Part shown: positions 45,357 through 57,840 of the stretch, piece by piece | Position numbering within the stretch: position 1 is the first letter of the stretch | Layout of the letters: each line of letters begins with the position of its first letter | Notes under the pieces: generated by a model | Seen by the model: only the letters and a program-made list of their open reading frames with translations | What the model was told of the DNA's origin: nothing | Database searches by the model: none | NCBI GenBank assembly: GCA_945910005.1 | Contig: OX246738.1 | Span: forward strand, 27,319,303 to 27,383,302 | Direction of reading: 5' to 3' | Source of the DNA: Isoperla grammatica | Lineage: Eukaryota > Arthropoda > Insecta > Plecoptera > Perlodidae | DNA length: 64,000 nt | Made by a program: the position numbers and the translations under genes

Positions 45357-46250
45357 CTCTAATTCTCTGAAGGTTCCTAATGTGTCAGTGTTACATGCAA
45401 GCCAAAATTGAGGTCTTTAGAAACCTGTGTTCCCATGCCATCTCTTAAACAGAAAAACAATATTATTAGGTAGGCCTAGCCTACCAGCAGTCTTAATCAT
45501 TTTAATAATGTTTCAATATTGTTATGCTATGCTAAACCGTTAAATGTTCGTGGAAGTATTCTTGAAGAAGGGAGTAAAAACAAGAATCAGCTACACTCCA
45601 ACAGGCCTAGGCCTACCTAGGCCGATTTGTTGATAACCTGTAGCTTGACCATCAGTTCAATTGGCATTGTTGTGGCAGTATTGACATGCCTACGCCTCTT
45701 GCAAGTGACGCAGTCTCCAAGGTTACAACTTCATATATATCAGCAACCTGTGGCTTTTCCACCAGTTCAATTAATTTGTTTCATTGTTGTCCTGCTCGCT
45801 TGCAACCATTATAATATAACCTCCTTGCTTGCAAAGGCCCTAGGCCTACACAACAATTAGGTTATGTTAGTATTGGGTACCTAGGCCTATTTTGCAGGAT
45901 TGTCTAGGTATTTTAAGCAAGATTCGTTAACCGTTAGCACTAGATACAAAGGGCCAAACTAAGGGCTTATCACTTGTCTCACCTACTTCTGTCAGAGTTG
46001 TTCGTCAGATGAACACATACAAGTATCAACCATCAACACTTCATTATGCAGTTCGTTTAAGAAGCTTCTCGCGGGTTTTCTCAGGTTTTCTTGCCCTTGA
46101 TGACTGCAGTCGCAACTCAATGGTCGCATCGCACTCGCAGTCCTACAGACGTCTAGGAAAAAGTATGGTCACAGCTTTCATCTGATTGGTTCTCGCAAAA
46201 ATACAGATATTTTCTGATTGGTTGGACTAGAAAGGACAAGGATGTCCAGA
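45357..46250 (-). promoter_or_regulatory. PMS1 upstream region with two inverted CCAAT boxes
   Basis: On the minus strand, CCAATCAG occurs twice (cores at 46189-46185 and 46221-46217), about 830-865 bases before the ATG. No TATA box is evident. Possible 3' splice sites such as CACATTAG and CCTTCAG just before the ATG allow a 5' untranslated intron. This is inference from position and motifs only. Confidence 0.3.
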
Positions 46251-46752
46251 CATCACAGAGAAAATTTGACAGAAATTCACTAAACCCAAAAGAAACAAAC
46301 ATTAGGTTTTATAGTTTCATTTTCTTCAGAAAAATGAGCTCTATAAACTATCCAAAATCGGCTAAAATCGGTGTGCGTTTTTTTTTAAATTAACGTAAAT
46401 TTTAATTTACCCTAAAACTGATAGTAGGCGTATGTCAGTTTTGAAACTTGGTAATTTTGAACATATCCTGAAAATTTTAAGAGATTTGGTAAAAAAAAAA
46501 AAAATGTGTTCTATACACTGTGGCTATCTTAAAAGGTGAGAAGACAGACTAATGAGATATAAGAGAGTGCCCCTGGTGGCTTATTAGTAAAAAATACAAA
46601 AAAGGTATTCATAATAAAATCGAAGATGGTGTATTTGACCTATTGACCTTTGACCTAAACCAAACCTAAATGTAGGTACGTAGGGCCATTAAAATTATAC
46701 TCTACGTAGCTCTGATAGGAGTCTTGTCATTGGTCTTGTGATAAGTATTGAG

Positions 46753-47460
46753 GGTATTTGGGGAATGAATGTGATGACTTTGTTTTTTTCAACGAAATTT
46801 AACAAAAATCACTTTTTTATGTTACCTGTTACTGTATCTTTCCAATTATGTAAGGCGCATGCTTCAAATAGTACGTATTTATGTTTTAAATCAATTTAAT
46901 TATGTTGAATTGGCTAGAGCCTATGTCTATGCACGCCATTCACCATTAGCAACATGCACACAGCCTACTGGATGCTACAATCAGATGTTCTACGTTGATT
47001 CAGTAGCCAACGTATGAAATGAAACCGAATATCGCCCGCAAACTTGAAGAAGGGGTTATTTATTTTTTGGGTATAAATTTATTTTAAAATAATAACCCTT
47101 TCTTCAAATTACCCCTTCTTCAAATTTGAAGAAGGGGTAATTTATCGAAAATACTGTGATTATTATACAGTAACTTATGTTTAAGTTGGTGCATCTGCTG
47201 ATAACAAAGAACCAAACCACTTATTTTGCTGCAGAGATATTTCGCTTCATCCTAGTGTTGAACAATGGCGAATGGCGTGCATAGGCCTAGGCATAGGCTC
47301 TAGCTAATTCAACAGAATTAAGTTGATTTAAAACATAAATATGTACTTTTTTAAGCATGCGCCTTACATAATTGGAAAGATACAGTAACAGGTAACATAA
47401 AAAAGTGATTTTTGTTTAATTTCGTAAAAAAAACAAAGTCACATTCATTCCCCAAATACC
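46753..47460. mobile_element. Inverted-repeat element, 708 bp, 8-bp duplication
   Basis: Arms of about 200 bases (from GGTATTTGGGGAATGAATGT through TTACCTGTTACTGTATC and CTTACATAATTGG) are mirrored at the right, flanked by a perfect GTATTGAG duplication (46745-46752 and 47461-47468). The termini do not look like canonical hAT ends. The centre has three copies of TTGAAGAAGGGG or its complement (47043-47138). No coding. Confidence 0.88.
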
Positions 47461-47546
47461 GTATTGAGCGATAAGGTCACCGAAGGATCAAATTTTAGAC
47501 CCCCATTAACGCCTAAACCAACTTCCCCACAATATAACAAAACCAT

Positions 47547-47640
47547 AGTTCAATATGCCATGGTTGTCAAAATCATAAATCAAAATCATAAACAAAATCA
47601 TAAACAAAATCATAGTTCAATATGTCATGGTTGTCAATGA
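47547..47640. repeat. Direct repeat around an AATCATAAA run
   Basis: CATAGTTCAATATG(C/T)CATGG is present twice (about 47545 and 47610), separated by four AAATCATAAA(T/C)A units. Confidence 0.8.
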
Positions 47641-47795
47641 CTGTCAAATTAGGTACGTGAAAATCAAAGGTTACAAAACAAATTTTTTTATTGATTTCGT
47701 ATGGAATTACCTAAAAGTGTGATGAAAATAGGGTATTCATGCCATCAAAAGATAAGGGTACTAGCTACCAAGTGTGAACATAAACACATTATAGT

Positions 47796-47920
47796 GGGTT
47801 TACAGCTAAGCGTTGGAATCAAAACGAGGACGCGAGCTCCCATGGCCGAGTTTCACGCGAAATAGGCCGCTGATTGGAGCTTTACTGGAGCCCTCGCTTC
47901 GCTCCCAACGCTGTAAACCC
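47796..47920. mobile_element. Small MITE, 125 bp
   Basis: Termini GGGTTTACAGCTAAGCGTTGG and complement of GGGTTTACAGCGTTGGGAGC. No target duplication could be assigned. Confidence 0.6.
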
Positions 47921-48360
47921 TAATCGAAGGGGGACGGGATAAAAGAGACAAACATGCCCTGATCACAGCAGCACATTCAAAAGTCGGCTACAAGACCGTA
48001 ATAAATATAAATGTGAAATATAAAATATATTGTGATATTTAAAAATAAAATCGCAGAGAAAAAATAAATAATGACTGGAGAAAGAGGCGACCGTAGGTAG
48101 GATTACATTACTGAGGCCAATGCAACCGTACAACATAATAGTGGATATATTATATATATCGTATTTCGATCAACTGATAAGCTTCCTACTGTAGAGAAGG
48201 TTGGCAGTAGAAAAGAAATGGAAGGTGATCGTGAATGTGACAAATAATTGGAACCTGTGCCGATTGTGCTCAAGTCGTGCAAGGACGTGCGTGGTTTTCT
48301 TCTTTTTGCACTGCAAAAACAAGAATGTAAAATGGTCTATGGCTGTATTTGTGTTGCTGA

Positions 48361-48800
<440 letters not shown>

Positions 48801-50180
48801 GGCTATTTCGGTATTGCGTAATGCGTTCATACCGTTATTTTTTTCTGAAACGCTCAGAAAGCACTCTAAATGCCAGATTTTAACAAATTTCGCCTCCGTC
48901 GCTTTTGTTGTGCCCCCTCAAAAAACACAAAGCCGAATGCATCAACTTTCTTAAAAATAAATACCCATATAACTAATATGTAAGTTATTATAAATTTAAA
49001 TCTCTATCTATTATTATTTCGTTTAAGTGTATGTATTTTTTTCATTTTCATTCTATGATGTATCTTAATTTGGAATTGTAATTTCGATATTCTACTGTAC
49101 ATTGTATCTATGTAATTAGCGAAAGCTAAAATAAATACACACTACTACTTTTCAACCTTTCTTTGCTTGGAACTTCAAACCCAATGCTTGGAAAAATGTG
49201 TCCCAACAGATTGTGTTAAAAATATGGCAATTCCCTAGCCAAAATTTATTAGAATTTGTTATGCTAATGGCTTGTGAGATGGACGTTAGAAATAGACTGG
49301 ACTGTGATAAAATAATCGACAATGTATCAATTATGATGAGTGAACTGTTCAAAAAGGCAATAGGGAAGGCTCACACATTTTTTTTATTTGCTCACTGGTT
49401 ACCTCAAGTTAAAATAAACGGGAACTAATTGGTTTCGGCTCGGAAAGTGCATTAACATCGCTTTAACAGCAAGTCAAAGATATTGCTGTCAAAACACGCT
49501 CAGAAACGGACCTGCGCCATCTTGCTCGGGATTAAAAGGTTCTGACGTCATATCTCAGTAAACAATAATTTTATATCATAAAATAGTACTGAAATCCCAC
49601 CCTTTAGTAGATTATTGCTCTCATAAGACTTTAACTGAACCAACGTTTATTTCTAGTTAGTAAATGAACACTGCTCAACATTAATTAACAACAATATGTT
49701 AAATAATTGCATTATTTTAAACACGTTTTGGTAAATACTGTATCAAAATGTATTTTCTGAAGAAAACAGTGGTATAAAAGGCATTGTTGTAAAGTCACTG
49801 CATCCTAGATATTGTAAAATGTCCAACTTAATATCGTTGATATTATTAAGAATACTTCAAGGAGGCAGTTGTTTACATGAGCCATGACGTCAAGAGCCGT
49901 TTTTCAGGAACGGGAAGTTCCAAATTTCAAACTTAAAATGCTAATAGAATTGGAAATATACGCTTCTCAGATATAAAAATTATACCGCCAGTATTTTTAG
50001 ATAATGATCTTCCATTTTTAGGTGCTTTGAGGAATATTTATTTTTGATGAGACTTCCCTATTCATTCACTAAAATACCAGGTATGTCCGCCTCCAACTAC
50101 GCCAAGTAGCAGCATTTTAATGAAAGGCAATGCATCTGTATTCTGTATAAATAAATTATTTTTCAAATGTGTAATTGGTA
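48801..50180. other. Gene-poor stretch
   Basis: A plus-strand frame at 49198-49428 (MSQQIVLKIWQF start) has no recognisable domain or splice support. The rest is AT-rich. A possible LINE-like tail (TACATTGTATCTATGTAATT then AATAAATAC) lies at 49080-49145. Confidence 0.35.
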
Positions 50181-50202
50181 CCCCCCCCCCCCCCCCCCCC
50201 CC
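50181..50202. repeat. Poly-C tract, 22 bases
   Basis: Uninterrupted C run followed by ACCCC. Confidence 0.95.
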
Positions 50203-50889
50203 ACCCCACTGGTGAAATCAATTATTGGCCTGAATGGTAGTTTGGCCCGGTCCTGCTGTTTAGCGCCAGTCCGTTCAATGAATTACAAATGGCAGGTAGT
50301 TGTCGGAATGATCTTGAGAACGGTTCACATTCACAATAAGAAAATTATAAAATACAGTATGTCCGTAAGAACTAAAAACTAGATTTAGAAAATCACAAAC
50401 ATTTAAATGTTGTCGGTTGTTATCGGTTGTTATTGGTAGTGTAAAATCAGTCAGTATCACTAATTTAAATTTCGCGCGCTTTTTATAGCATTTAACAATT
50501 TATATCAGTGGATTTCTATTTCTAAAGAAATGTGGCTTAATATTATAGTTTATTTTATTTATTTTGTATTATTATAATATAATTCTAAACTAACAATGAA
50601 CAAGCAAACATTCTTGATTGAATCAGATGCAAATAAATGATTTTGACAGGAACGGCATCTCGCTACTTTAGAACCACAAGTATCCAATGATCCATGGCAT
50701 GATCCGTTCTGTCTTGTTCGTGTGTTGGGGTCACGGAGGTCTTTGTGAACGTGTGATTACTGTTGTGCTCTATGCGTGTTCTCTGCGTGCTGTAAAATCA
50801 CCTGTGGAATGTCGAATTTATAAAAGTGTGTTGTGTGGTGTAATGAAGGTTCATGAAGAAGCAGTGTTCAACAGTTTCAGAAATAGGCC

Positions 50890-51360
50890 TAGTTGTAGGC
50901 TTATATCATAAAACCTGAACCAGGTAGGACCAGTGCAACAAGTTGCTGTTCTTTCTAAAACTTAGTAGGCCTAGGCCTAGCCTAGGTCTCGGGCATACTG
51001 GCCTGGCCAACACTGTCATTTATTAATGTCTGAGCTCGGCCTAGGGTTTAGAAGTGTTAAGAATTGACTAGACCACTATTTGTATATGCCTAGGCCTAAA
51101 CTCTCACCTAGGGGCCTAGCTCATAGGGCCTAGGTAGGCCTTGGCCTAACCATCCTTCAGCTGTCAAGATCCATGATAGGCCTAGGCATTGGGTTTAAAA
51201 TATTTTAAACCCAATGGCCTAGGCATCCACATAGGCCTAGCCACCCCTAGCTTGATTTAATTTTGTAAATAACTTGTTTTATTTGCTTTATTTAAGACCT
51301 TGGGTCTAGTGTAGGCCTAATCCTAGGCCTAGGCCAAGCAAATAGGCCTAGCTCATATTG
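50890..51360. repeat. TAGGCCTA-rich cluster
   Basis: Dense overlapping AGGCCTAGGCCTAG words, about twenty in 470 bases. The same palindromic word is scattered through the window and forms another cluster at 61375-61530. No gene seen here or in 51361-52180. Confidence 0.8.
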
Positions 51361-52189
51361 TAAGTGTTAACTGCGAGTGGAGAGTAGAATTGTCGAGGGT
51401 TGATAATGATCATAATATGGTGTCTGCTCTTTTGTGCTCTTGGCTAACTTTATTTATGAAAAGTTTCATACTGAGTGTAGCCCTCTAGGGTAGGCTATAT
51501 TTTAAAGGTCAATATAAAAATCCTCGGCTGTGGGTGGAGTGTGATGGGGGTGGGACAGAGAAGGGGGTACGGTACCATTAAGCGAAAAGTATAGGCCTAG
51601 ACAGTTTGACAGTCCAAGCACGCTTCAGGAACTTTTTTAAAGGCGAATGTGTTCCTTTTTCGGGAACTTTAACACAAAAGTTCCCAACTAAGACTTCGAG
51701 GAACTTCTTTTGGAAACAAGTTACTAATTTCGGGCAACTAGAATTAAAAAAATTAAAAATTCCTTCTATTTTTCCTGAACCACCTTTGCCACGAAACTTT
51801 GATCATTCATTTGATGACAGCCACTTCCCTTTTTAAATAAGTGCCAAGAGAGCACTGTTTCACCGACCTTATCCATTAGAAAATTGTCAATGCTTTTTTA
51901 ATTTGTAATTTACTAATCTTCAAGGGTTACATTAAAGTCGGTAGAACAGGTCGGCCTATACCGGTAAGGCTTGATGCCCTTCTATCTATACTAATAATTA
52001 AGATATAATAATATTGTCATTCATACGAACAGCATGCAAGACTAATATATCAAGTGATAATTTAAATCACACTGTTTTGCATAGGCCTATTAATTTTTCT
52101 TTCAAGGAATTAGTTGGAATCCTGAGTAGATATGAATAGTAAAATGAGTCGATCAATTAAGAAAGAAATCGTGCAAGCCCCATTTTACC

Positions 52190-52507
52190 AATCTTAACAT
52201 TCTAACACTCATATCTGAACTAATTCTATCAGCGGCCTCTTTTGCTCACTCTCATCCTGAATTATTCATCACAAACACAACTATCCATTCCCATGAAACA
52301 CGATCCAATTCTAACATATTTATCCCCGTATTCAACCACACATTCTATAAAAATAGTCCCACTTACCTTTGCAGTAAAATTTATAACAAAATTCCACAAT
52401 CCATTAAAAACTCCACTCACAAAGCATTCAGACTCAAAGTAAAAACATTTCTTATGCATAATGCATTTTATTCCTTAGATGATTTTCTCAATTACAAATC
52501 TGATTAA
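52190..52507 (+). pseudogene. CR1/L2-like LINE ORF2 C-terminal fragment
   Basis: In the frame of 52259, HSHETRSNSN, IYNKIPQSIKNS, FRLKVKTFLMHNA and FYSLDDFLNYKSD end at TAA (52505-52507). This matches the C-terminal tail common to CR1, L2 and Daphne-type reverse transcriptases (TR...N, WN.LP..IK, FK..LK.FLL). The reverse transcriptase itself is missing. It is followed by a TATATAC-rich 3' region and (TC)n at 52733-52752. Confidence 0.7.
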
Positions 52508-53340
52508 ATCAAAATTGTGTCCCCCCTCTTAGCCCTTCCAGTAGGATAATGTGTGTATGTATGTGTACCGTATTTATACGTATACCTCAACTTTCATACC
52601 CATGTATTATAAATGTAATGTGTATCTATATATATTTATATGTATATACCTCAATGTATACTCATATGTATTGTAAATGTAATCTATAAGATTGTAATTT
52701 AATGTAATGTCTAATGTAATTATAGGCTATTCACTCTCTCTCTCTCTCTCTCAAGAGGAGCACACATTTATCATGTAAATGTCAGGTGAAAGAATAATAA
52801 AAGGAGTTACATATTTGTTACATTTAGGAATTGCGTCACCTCAATGGAGCAACGTGTCTTGCGATACGCGGGTAAAACCCACCACTTTTTTTTTGTATGA
52901 GGAACTTTTAATAGGCTTATTCCAGGAATGCAAAAGTCCTTTATTTGTTTGAGGAACTGCAACTGTTATAAGTTCCTTTTAAACACAGAGTAGCCTACAA
53001 TTAAATGTTCTTTTGTTTGGAGAACACACCAATAAAATATCATCTTCGTCATTTTTTTGAGATAGTGGGAACATGACTGCCACTGGGTAGCCTAGGTGTG
53101 CATTACGGCTGCAGGGATGAATTGGCTTGACGTAAATTATATTCATTAAGTGTAAGTCAGTGTCACTATCTGTGAAGTATATGCCTAAATAATTTTATGG
53201 TGTTCGCCTGTAACGAAAAGTTACCCTAGTGTAGCAAGTGCAAGAGATTTTACACTAGCTAGCCTACTTAGCTCGCATTGCTACACTGGTCAGTATATCT
53301 GCGGGTAATAATATGCGGTGGGCTAACTTTAAGTGATATC
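52508..53340. other. Gene-free stretch
   Basis: Holds the LINE 3' region and, at 52895-52996, the inverted end of the AAAAGTTCC repeat family (GTTCCTTTTAAACACAGAGTA). Nothing coding. Confidence 0.4.
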
Positions 53341-53670
53341 AGCACCCTCGCTTCATTTTATTAAAGTCCCAGCGTGTTCACAAATGGAATAAACGATATT
53401 AGGCCTAGACATGTCAAATTATTATGCATAAAACATCCTATGCATTGTGATTGGGTGGGGGGGGGGGGGGGGGATTTAAGTTTATTAAGGCCAAACGACG
53501 TGTGGACAAACGGAATAAATATATTAACATGCACAAACGATTTACATTGTATAGCATTTTGTTTGGGGGGGGGGGGGGGGGGGCTGCAGCTACTGCTAGC
53601 CAAGTATTTGCACCACCCCTCGCCATATTACTTAATTGAAGTCAAAGGACATGTGCACAAACAATATGCA
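53341..53670. repeat. Diverged 118-bp tandem repeat with poly-G tips
   Basis: Units share a TATTAA(A/G)G(T/C)C core followed by a GTG(T/G)xxACAAA(T/C)GGAATAAA block. The first two end in G17 (53457-53473) and G19 (53565-53583); the third (53590 on) is more diverged. Confidence 0.6.
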
Positions 53671-53676
53671 TAGTCA

Positions 53677-53832
53677 GTGTTGGGCATTATCTAGATAATC
53701 ATCCAGATAACAATTTGTTATATTATCTTTATCTAGATAAAAACAAGAAGAATTATATCCATTATCTTTATCTAGATGATAATTTTGGTTATCTGTTATC
53801 TAGATAACTTCTTTCTCTAACAGATAATACAC
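53677..53832. repeat. ATCTAGATA-rich segment
   Basis: Begins CAGTGTTGGGCATTATC, a hAT-like start, and contains six TATCTAGATAA-type palindromic words. It is flanked by GTGCACAAACAATA on both sides (53652 and 53840). No matching opposite terminus, so identity is uncertain. Confidence 0.4.
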
Positions 53833-54044
53833 CGACTTGTGCACAAACAATAGGCATATATAATATAGTAAATATGTGAATTGAGTTTTTGTGTGTGGGG
53901 GGGTTGAACTTGGGTCCCCACCTTAATTTGTGACGGCGCACAATAATCGTAATGTAGACCTACACAACATTTAAGAATTATTGCGAGATTACAGTAAATC
54001 AGAACAGGGAACCAAAAACTCGAAAATTATTGTGAGAAGTTGGT

Positions 54045-54067
54045 GGGGGGGGGGGGGGGGGGGGGGG
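54045..54067. repeat. Poly-G tract, 23 bases
   Basis: Uninterrupted G run, followed 15 bases later by a short C run (CCTGCCCCCCC), an arrangement also seen at the hAT MITE ends. Confidence 0.95.
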
Positions 54068-54534
54068 CAGGCAGCGTTTACCTGCCCCCCCACTCTTCGC
54101 ACATCTCGGAAGAGATTTAGACCATGCTATGTATTGTGTAATTTCTATAGAAGAAATAAATAAATCGATCTCTATCTAGCTATCTAATCTATACCTTAAT
54201 TTGTTAATATCTTCTAAAGTAAAGGCGCACTAATTCTGGTGTTTAAATAATTATTTTAAATAAGACTACGTTAAAAATTAACTCAATAAAGTAGAAACAC
54301 TGCAAAGCAATGCTCACACATAAACGCACAAACAAGTTGACTGAATCTGAACGTTTCCGTACGCCACGTTAGTATCGAATTACAGCATCCCTTCTAAGTC
54401 CCGCTCATCTGTCCACCAATATACCTTCTAGACCCAGAATCCACGAATTCCAACTATATGTAGGCCTACCATACCGGTAAGATAATAATTACCAGTTTAT
54501 TAAAAAGAAATGACACACATAACCCCACTTCTAC

Positions 54535-54770
54535 GGTCTACCCAGGGAGGGGCTTAATTGACTCTAATTCGGGAGGTCGCCGGTTCGATTCCGGCCACCG
54601 GCAGTTCTGCCTAAAGGTTATTTACGAGGTTTTCCTCAGTCCCAAGGCGAATGCTGGGATGTATATTTGAGTACATACTCAACTCAAGGCCAACAAAATA
54701 CAGGCACATCACGTAAAGCTGGTGTGCACCCTATGGCTAGGCTATAACAGGGATTCCTACGAAAAATTAT
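54535..54770 (+). repeat. tRNA-derived SINE, family A, best copy
   Basis: Head with anticodon-like GACTCTAATTCGGG (arginine TCT-like) and B box GGTCGCCGGTTCGATTCC, then CCGGCAGTTCTGCCTAAAGG, GAGGTTTTCCTCAGTCCC, GAATGCTGGGAT and a 3' half ending near an (ATT)n tail. The A-box is poor. Other members are at 18065-18345 and 19799-19900. Confidence 0.7.
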
Positions 54771-54919
54771 TATTATTATTATATACCCATATGCAGTTTA
54801 CTGGTATAGCCTATACATAGGCCTATAGGGTTGCCATAAGTTGTGGTGGTAAAAAGAGGAAATTTTAATAAAGAGTGGTATACTCAGGGATTGATGCATA
54901 GGCCTATAGTGGGTCAGGG

Positions 54920-55328
54920 AGGTGTGAAACCCATAATAGGTGTACAGCCTGATGTAGATAGCTTGTAGTGGGCTAGTGAGAGAAATGTGTTTTCGTAGCC
55001 TGAGGTGATCGCAGTGAAACCCATAATAGGTGTAAAGGCTGATGTAGATAAGCTTTTAGTTGGCTAGTGAGAGAAATAAGTTTTTGTAGCCTGAGATGAT
55101 CCCAGTTCGCAGTGAAACCCATAATAGCTATTGTGTACAGGCTGATGTAGATTAGCTTGTAGTGGGCTGTGGGCTAGTGAGAGAAATGTGTTTTCGTAGC
55201 CTGTGATCCCAGCTTGAAGTGAAACCCATAATAGGTGTAGAGGCTGATGTAGATAAGCTTGTAGTGGGCTAGTGAGAGAAATGTGTTTTAGTAGCCTGAG
55301 GTGATCGATCGCAGCTCGCAGTGAAACC
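54920..55328. repeat. 98-bp satellite array, left part
   Basis: Units marked by GTGAAACCCATAATAGGTGT start at 54924, 55014, 55112, 55219 and 55321 (spacing 90-107). Each contains GGCTGATGTAGATAAGCTTG, AGTGAGAGAAATGTGTTTTC and GTAGCCTGAGGTGATC. The last unit is cut after GTGAAACC by an insertion. Confidence 0.92.
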
Positions 55329-55341
55329 AAAAAAAATAAAA

Positions 55342-55645
55342 AATAATATTACATGAAAAAAATATATTTTTTTAAAAACAACGCTTATATTTAAATGCAC
55401 TAAAAAGTAAAAAATAAATTTTCGCCCAACAAATTTTTGCCTCACTCGGAAAATAAAAGCGTTGGGCGCTTTCGGTATTGACATAGATTGCAGTATTCTG
55501 CTGTTTATGCAGGGAAAGCGCCCAACGCTTTTATTTTCCGAGTGAGGCAAAAATTTGTTGGGCGAAAATTTATTTTTTACTTTTTAGTGCATTTAAATAT
55601 AAGCGTTGTTTTAAAAAAAATATATTTTTTTCATGTAATATTATT
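55342..55645. repeat. Long hairpin, 132-base arms
   Basis: Arms of near-perfect complementarity (AATAATATTACATGAAAAAA through GCCCAACAAATTTTTGCC to GCGTTGGGCGCTTTC) around a 40-base loop (55474-55513). It forms the left edge of the DNA inserted in the 98-bp array. Confidence 0.92.
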
Positions 55646-55699
55646 TTATACTTTTTAGTCTTAAAGAATCTTGCAATCGAATATAGGCCTATATCGAAT

Positions 55700-56890
55700 A
55701 TCGATTAATTAATTATGATGGTTTAATTGATTATTTAGTAAATATGACCATTGATTCATGTATTGTCATTAACAATACGTCTGTGTGCAAACTTTCAGCT
55801 CAATTCGACGTTCGAAAGTGAGTGTTTTAGCGATCCCCACATAAAACATCAATTAATTAATTATGATGGCTTAATTGAATATTTAGTAAATATGACAATT
55901 GATTCATGTATTGTCATTAAGAATACGTCTGTTTGAAAACTTTCAACTCGATTCGACGCTGGGAAGTGGTTGAAACATCGATTCCCATATAAAACATCAA
56001 TTAATTAATTATGATGAATTAATTGATTGATTATTTAGTTAATATGACAATTGATTCGTGTATTGTCATTAAGAATACGTCTGTGTGAAAACTTTCAACT
56101 CGATTTGACGTTGGAAAGTGGGTAAACATCGATTTCCATATAAAACATTAATTAATTAATTATGATGAATTAATTGACAATTTAGTTAATATGACAATTG
56201 ATTCGTGTATTGCCAGAATACGTCTGTGTGAAAACTTTCAACTCGATTTGATGTTGGAAACAGGGTTAAACATCGATTTCCATATAAAACATTAATTAAT
56301 TAATTATGATAAATTAATTGACAATTTAGTTAATGTGACAATTGATTCGTGTATTGTCATTAAGAATACGTCTGTGTGAAAACTTTTAACTCGATTTGAC
56401 GTTAGAAAGTGGACTGTACATTGATTTCCATGTAAAACATTAATTAATTAATTATGATAAATTAATTGACAATTTAGTAAATATGACAACTGATTCGTGT
56501 ATTGTCATTAAGAATACGTCTGTGTGAAGACTTTCAACTCGATTTGACGTTGGAAAGTGGGTTAAACATCGATTTCCATATAAAACATTAATTAATTAAT
56601 TATGATGAATAAATTGACAATTTAGTAAATATGACAGTTGATTCATGTATTGTCATTAGAAATACATCTGTGTAAAACCTTTCAGCTTGATCGGACATTT
56701 AAAAGTAGGTGAAATATCGATTCAAAGATTCATCGATTTCCATGTAAAACATTAATTAATTAATTATGATGAATTAATTGACAATTTAGTAAATATGACA
56801 GTTGATTCATGCATTGTCATCAGGAATACGTCTGTGTAAAAGATTTCAGCTTGGTCGGACATCTAGAAGTAGGTGGAATATCGATTCAAA
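55700..56890. repeat. 148-bp satellite array, eight copies
   Basis: AATTAATTAATTATGAT recurs with AATTATGAT at about 55711, 55859, 56007, 56158, 56302, 56450, 56598 and 56762. Each unit has ATTGATTCRTGTATTGTCAT, AATACGTCTGTGTG and TTTCAACTCGATTTGACGTT. The array lies inside the insertion in the 98-bp array. Confidence 0.92.
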
Positions 56891-56940
56891 TATTTCGTCC
56901 AGACAAACAAGGCAAGTTAATATAAGCGTTGTAAAAAAAT

Positions 56941-57260
56941 AGATGTAAAGGCTGTTGTAGATAAGCTTGTAGTGGGCTAGTGAGAGAAATGTGTTTTCGT
57001 AGCCTGAGGTGATCCCAGCTCGCAGTGAAACCCATAATAGGTGTACAGGCTGATGTAGATTAGCTTGTAGTTGGCTAGTGAGAGAAATGTGTTTTCGTAG
57101 CCTGAGGTGATCGCAGCTCCCAGTGAAACCCATAATAGGTGTAAAGGCTGATGTAGATTAGCTTGTAGTGGGCTAGTGAGAGAAATGTGTTTTCGTAGCC
57201 TGAGGTGATCGCAGCTCGCAGTGAAACCCTGTGTAAAGCCTGGTGTAGATAAGCTTGATC
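56941..57260. repeat. 98-bp satellite array, right part
   Basis: Resumes at ATGTAAAGGCTG and continues with units at 57025, 57123 and 57221 (98-bp spacing), ending near 57256. Confidence 0.92.
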
Positions 57261-57333
57261 CTACAATCCGTTATCTGTGCTTCTATATACATGTTTTAAA
57301 ATTAGAAGAATCGTTTTTGTAGGTAGGCCTATT

Positions 57334-57388
57334 GGGGGGGGGGGGGGGGGGGGGGTTAAGCCCCAAAATTCCCTTCGGTATGCCACTG
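57334..57388 (-). repeat. G22 tract with hAT MITE end
   Basis: G22 (57334-57355) followed by TTAAGCCCC and then CTTCGGTATGCCACTG, whose complement CAGTGGCATACCGAAG matches the CAGTGGCGTA family terminus. The other end was not found. Confidence 0.6.
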
Positions 57389-57840
57389 AAAATAATGATA
57401 CCATTTATACTTAAAGCAGTGTTGTAAGGGACCTGTCGAGGCCTAAATGCGACTAATCGAATGGTGAACATGATACCTGCATTTTTCGTGAAAAATACGC
57501 GATCCTGGCCGATGTGAAACCAAAAATCCGTCCATTTCATGCTTTTATTAAAAAGCCGCCCGGACGCATGAAGAGCATACGAAAAAGAGGACATGTCCGG
57601 GTCTAACCGGACAAATGGCAACCTTAGGTATATAGCAAGGAGACGTCCTGCGCGGGTTGGAAATATGATATCCATCGCCGGACCCGGACCCGCAATTATT
57701 TAAAAACATCCGCACCCGCGAGATCAAAACTAGATCCGCAACTTGCATTACTTCCTTCATTTTTGTAATTTTGTGTGTAAATCTGGGGAACCCGGGAATC
57801 AATGAATTCTAATGAACTTGTATTCATTCATGTCATCACC
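57389..57840. other. Gene-free stretch
   Basis: Moderately GC-rich with several ACCCGGACC / GTCCGGGTC words. The minus-strand open frames have no domain I recognise. Confidence 0.35.

Noticed and set aside
54860..57260. CRISPR-like regular spacing in the 98-bp and 148-bp arrays.
   Set aside because: Units are tandem with no unique spacers and the genome is eukaryotic; these are satellites.
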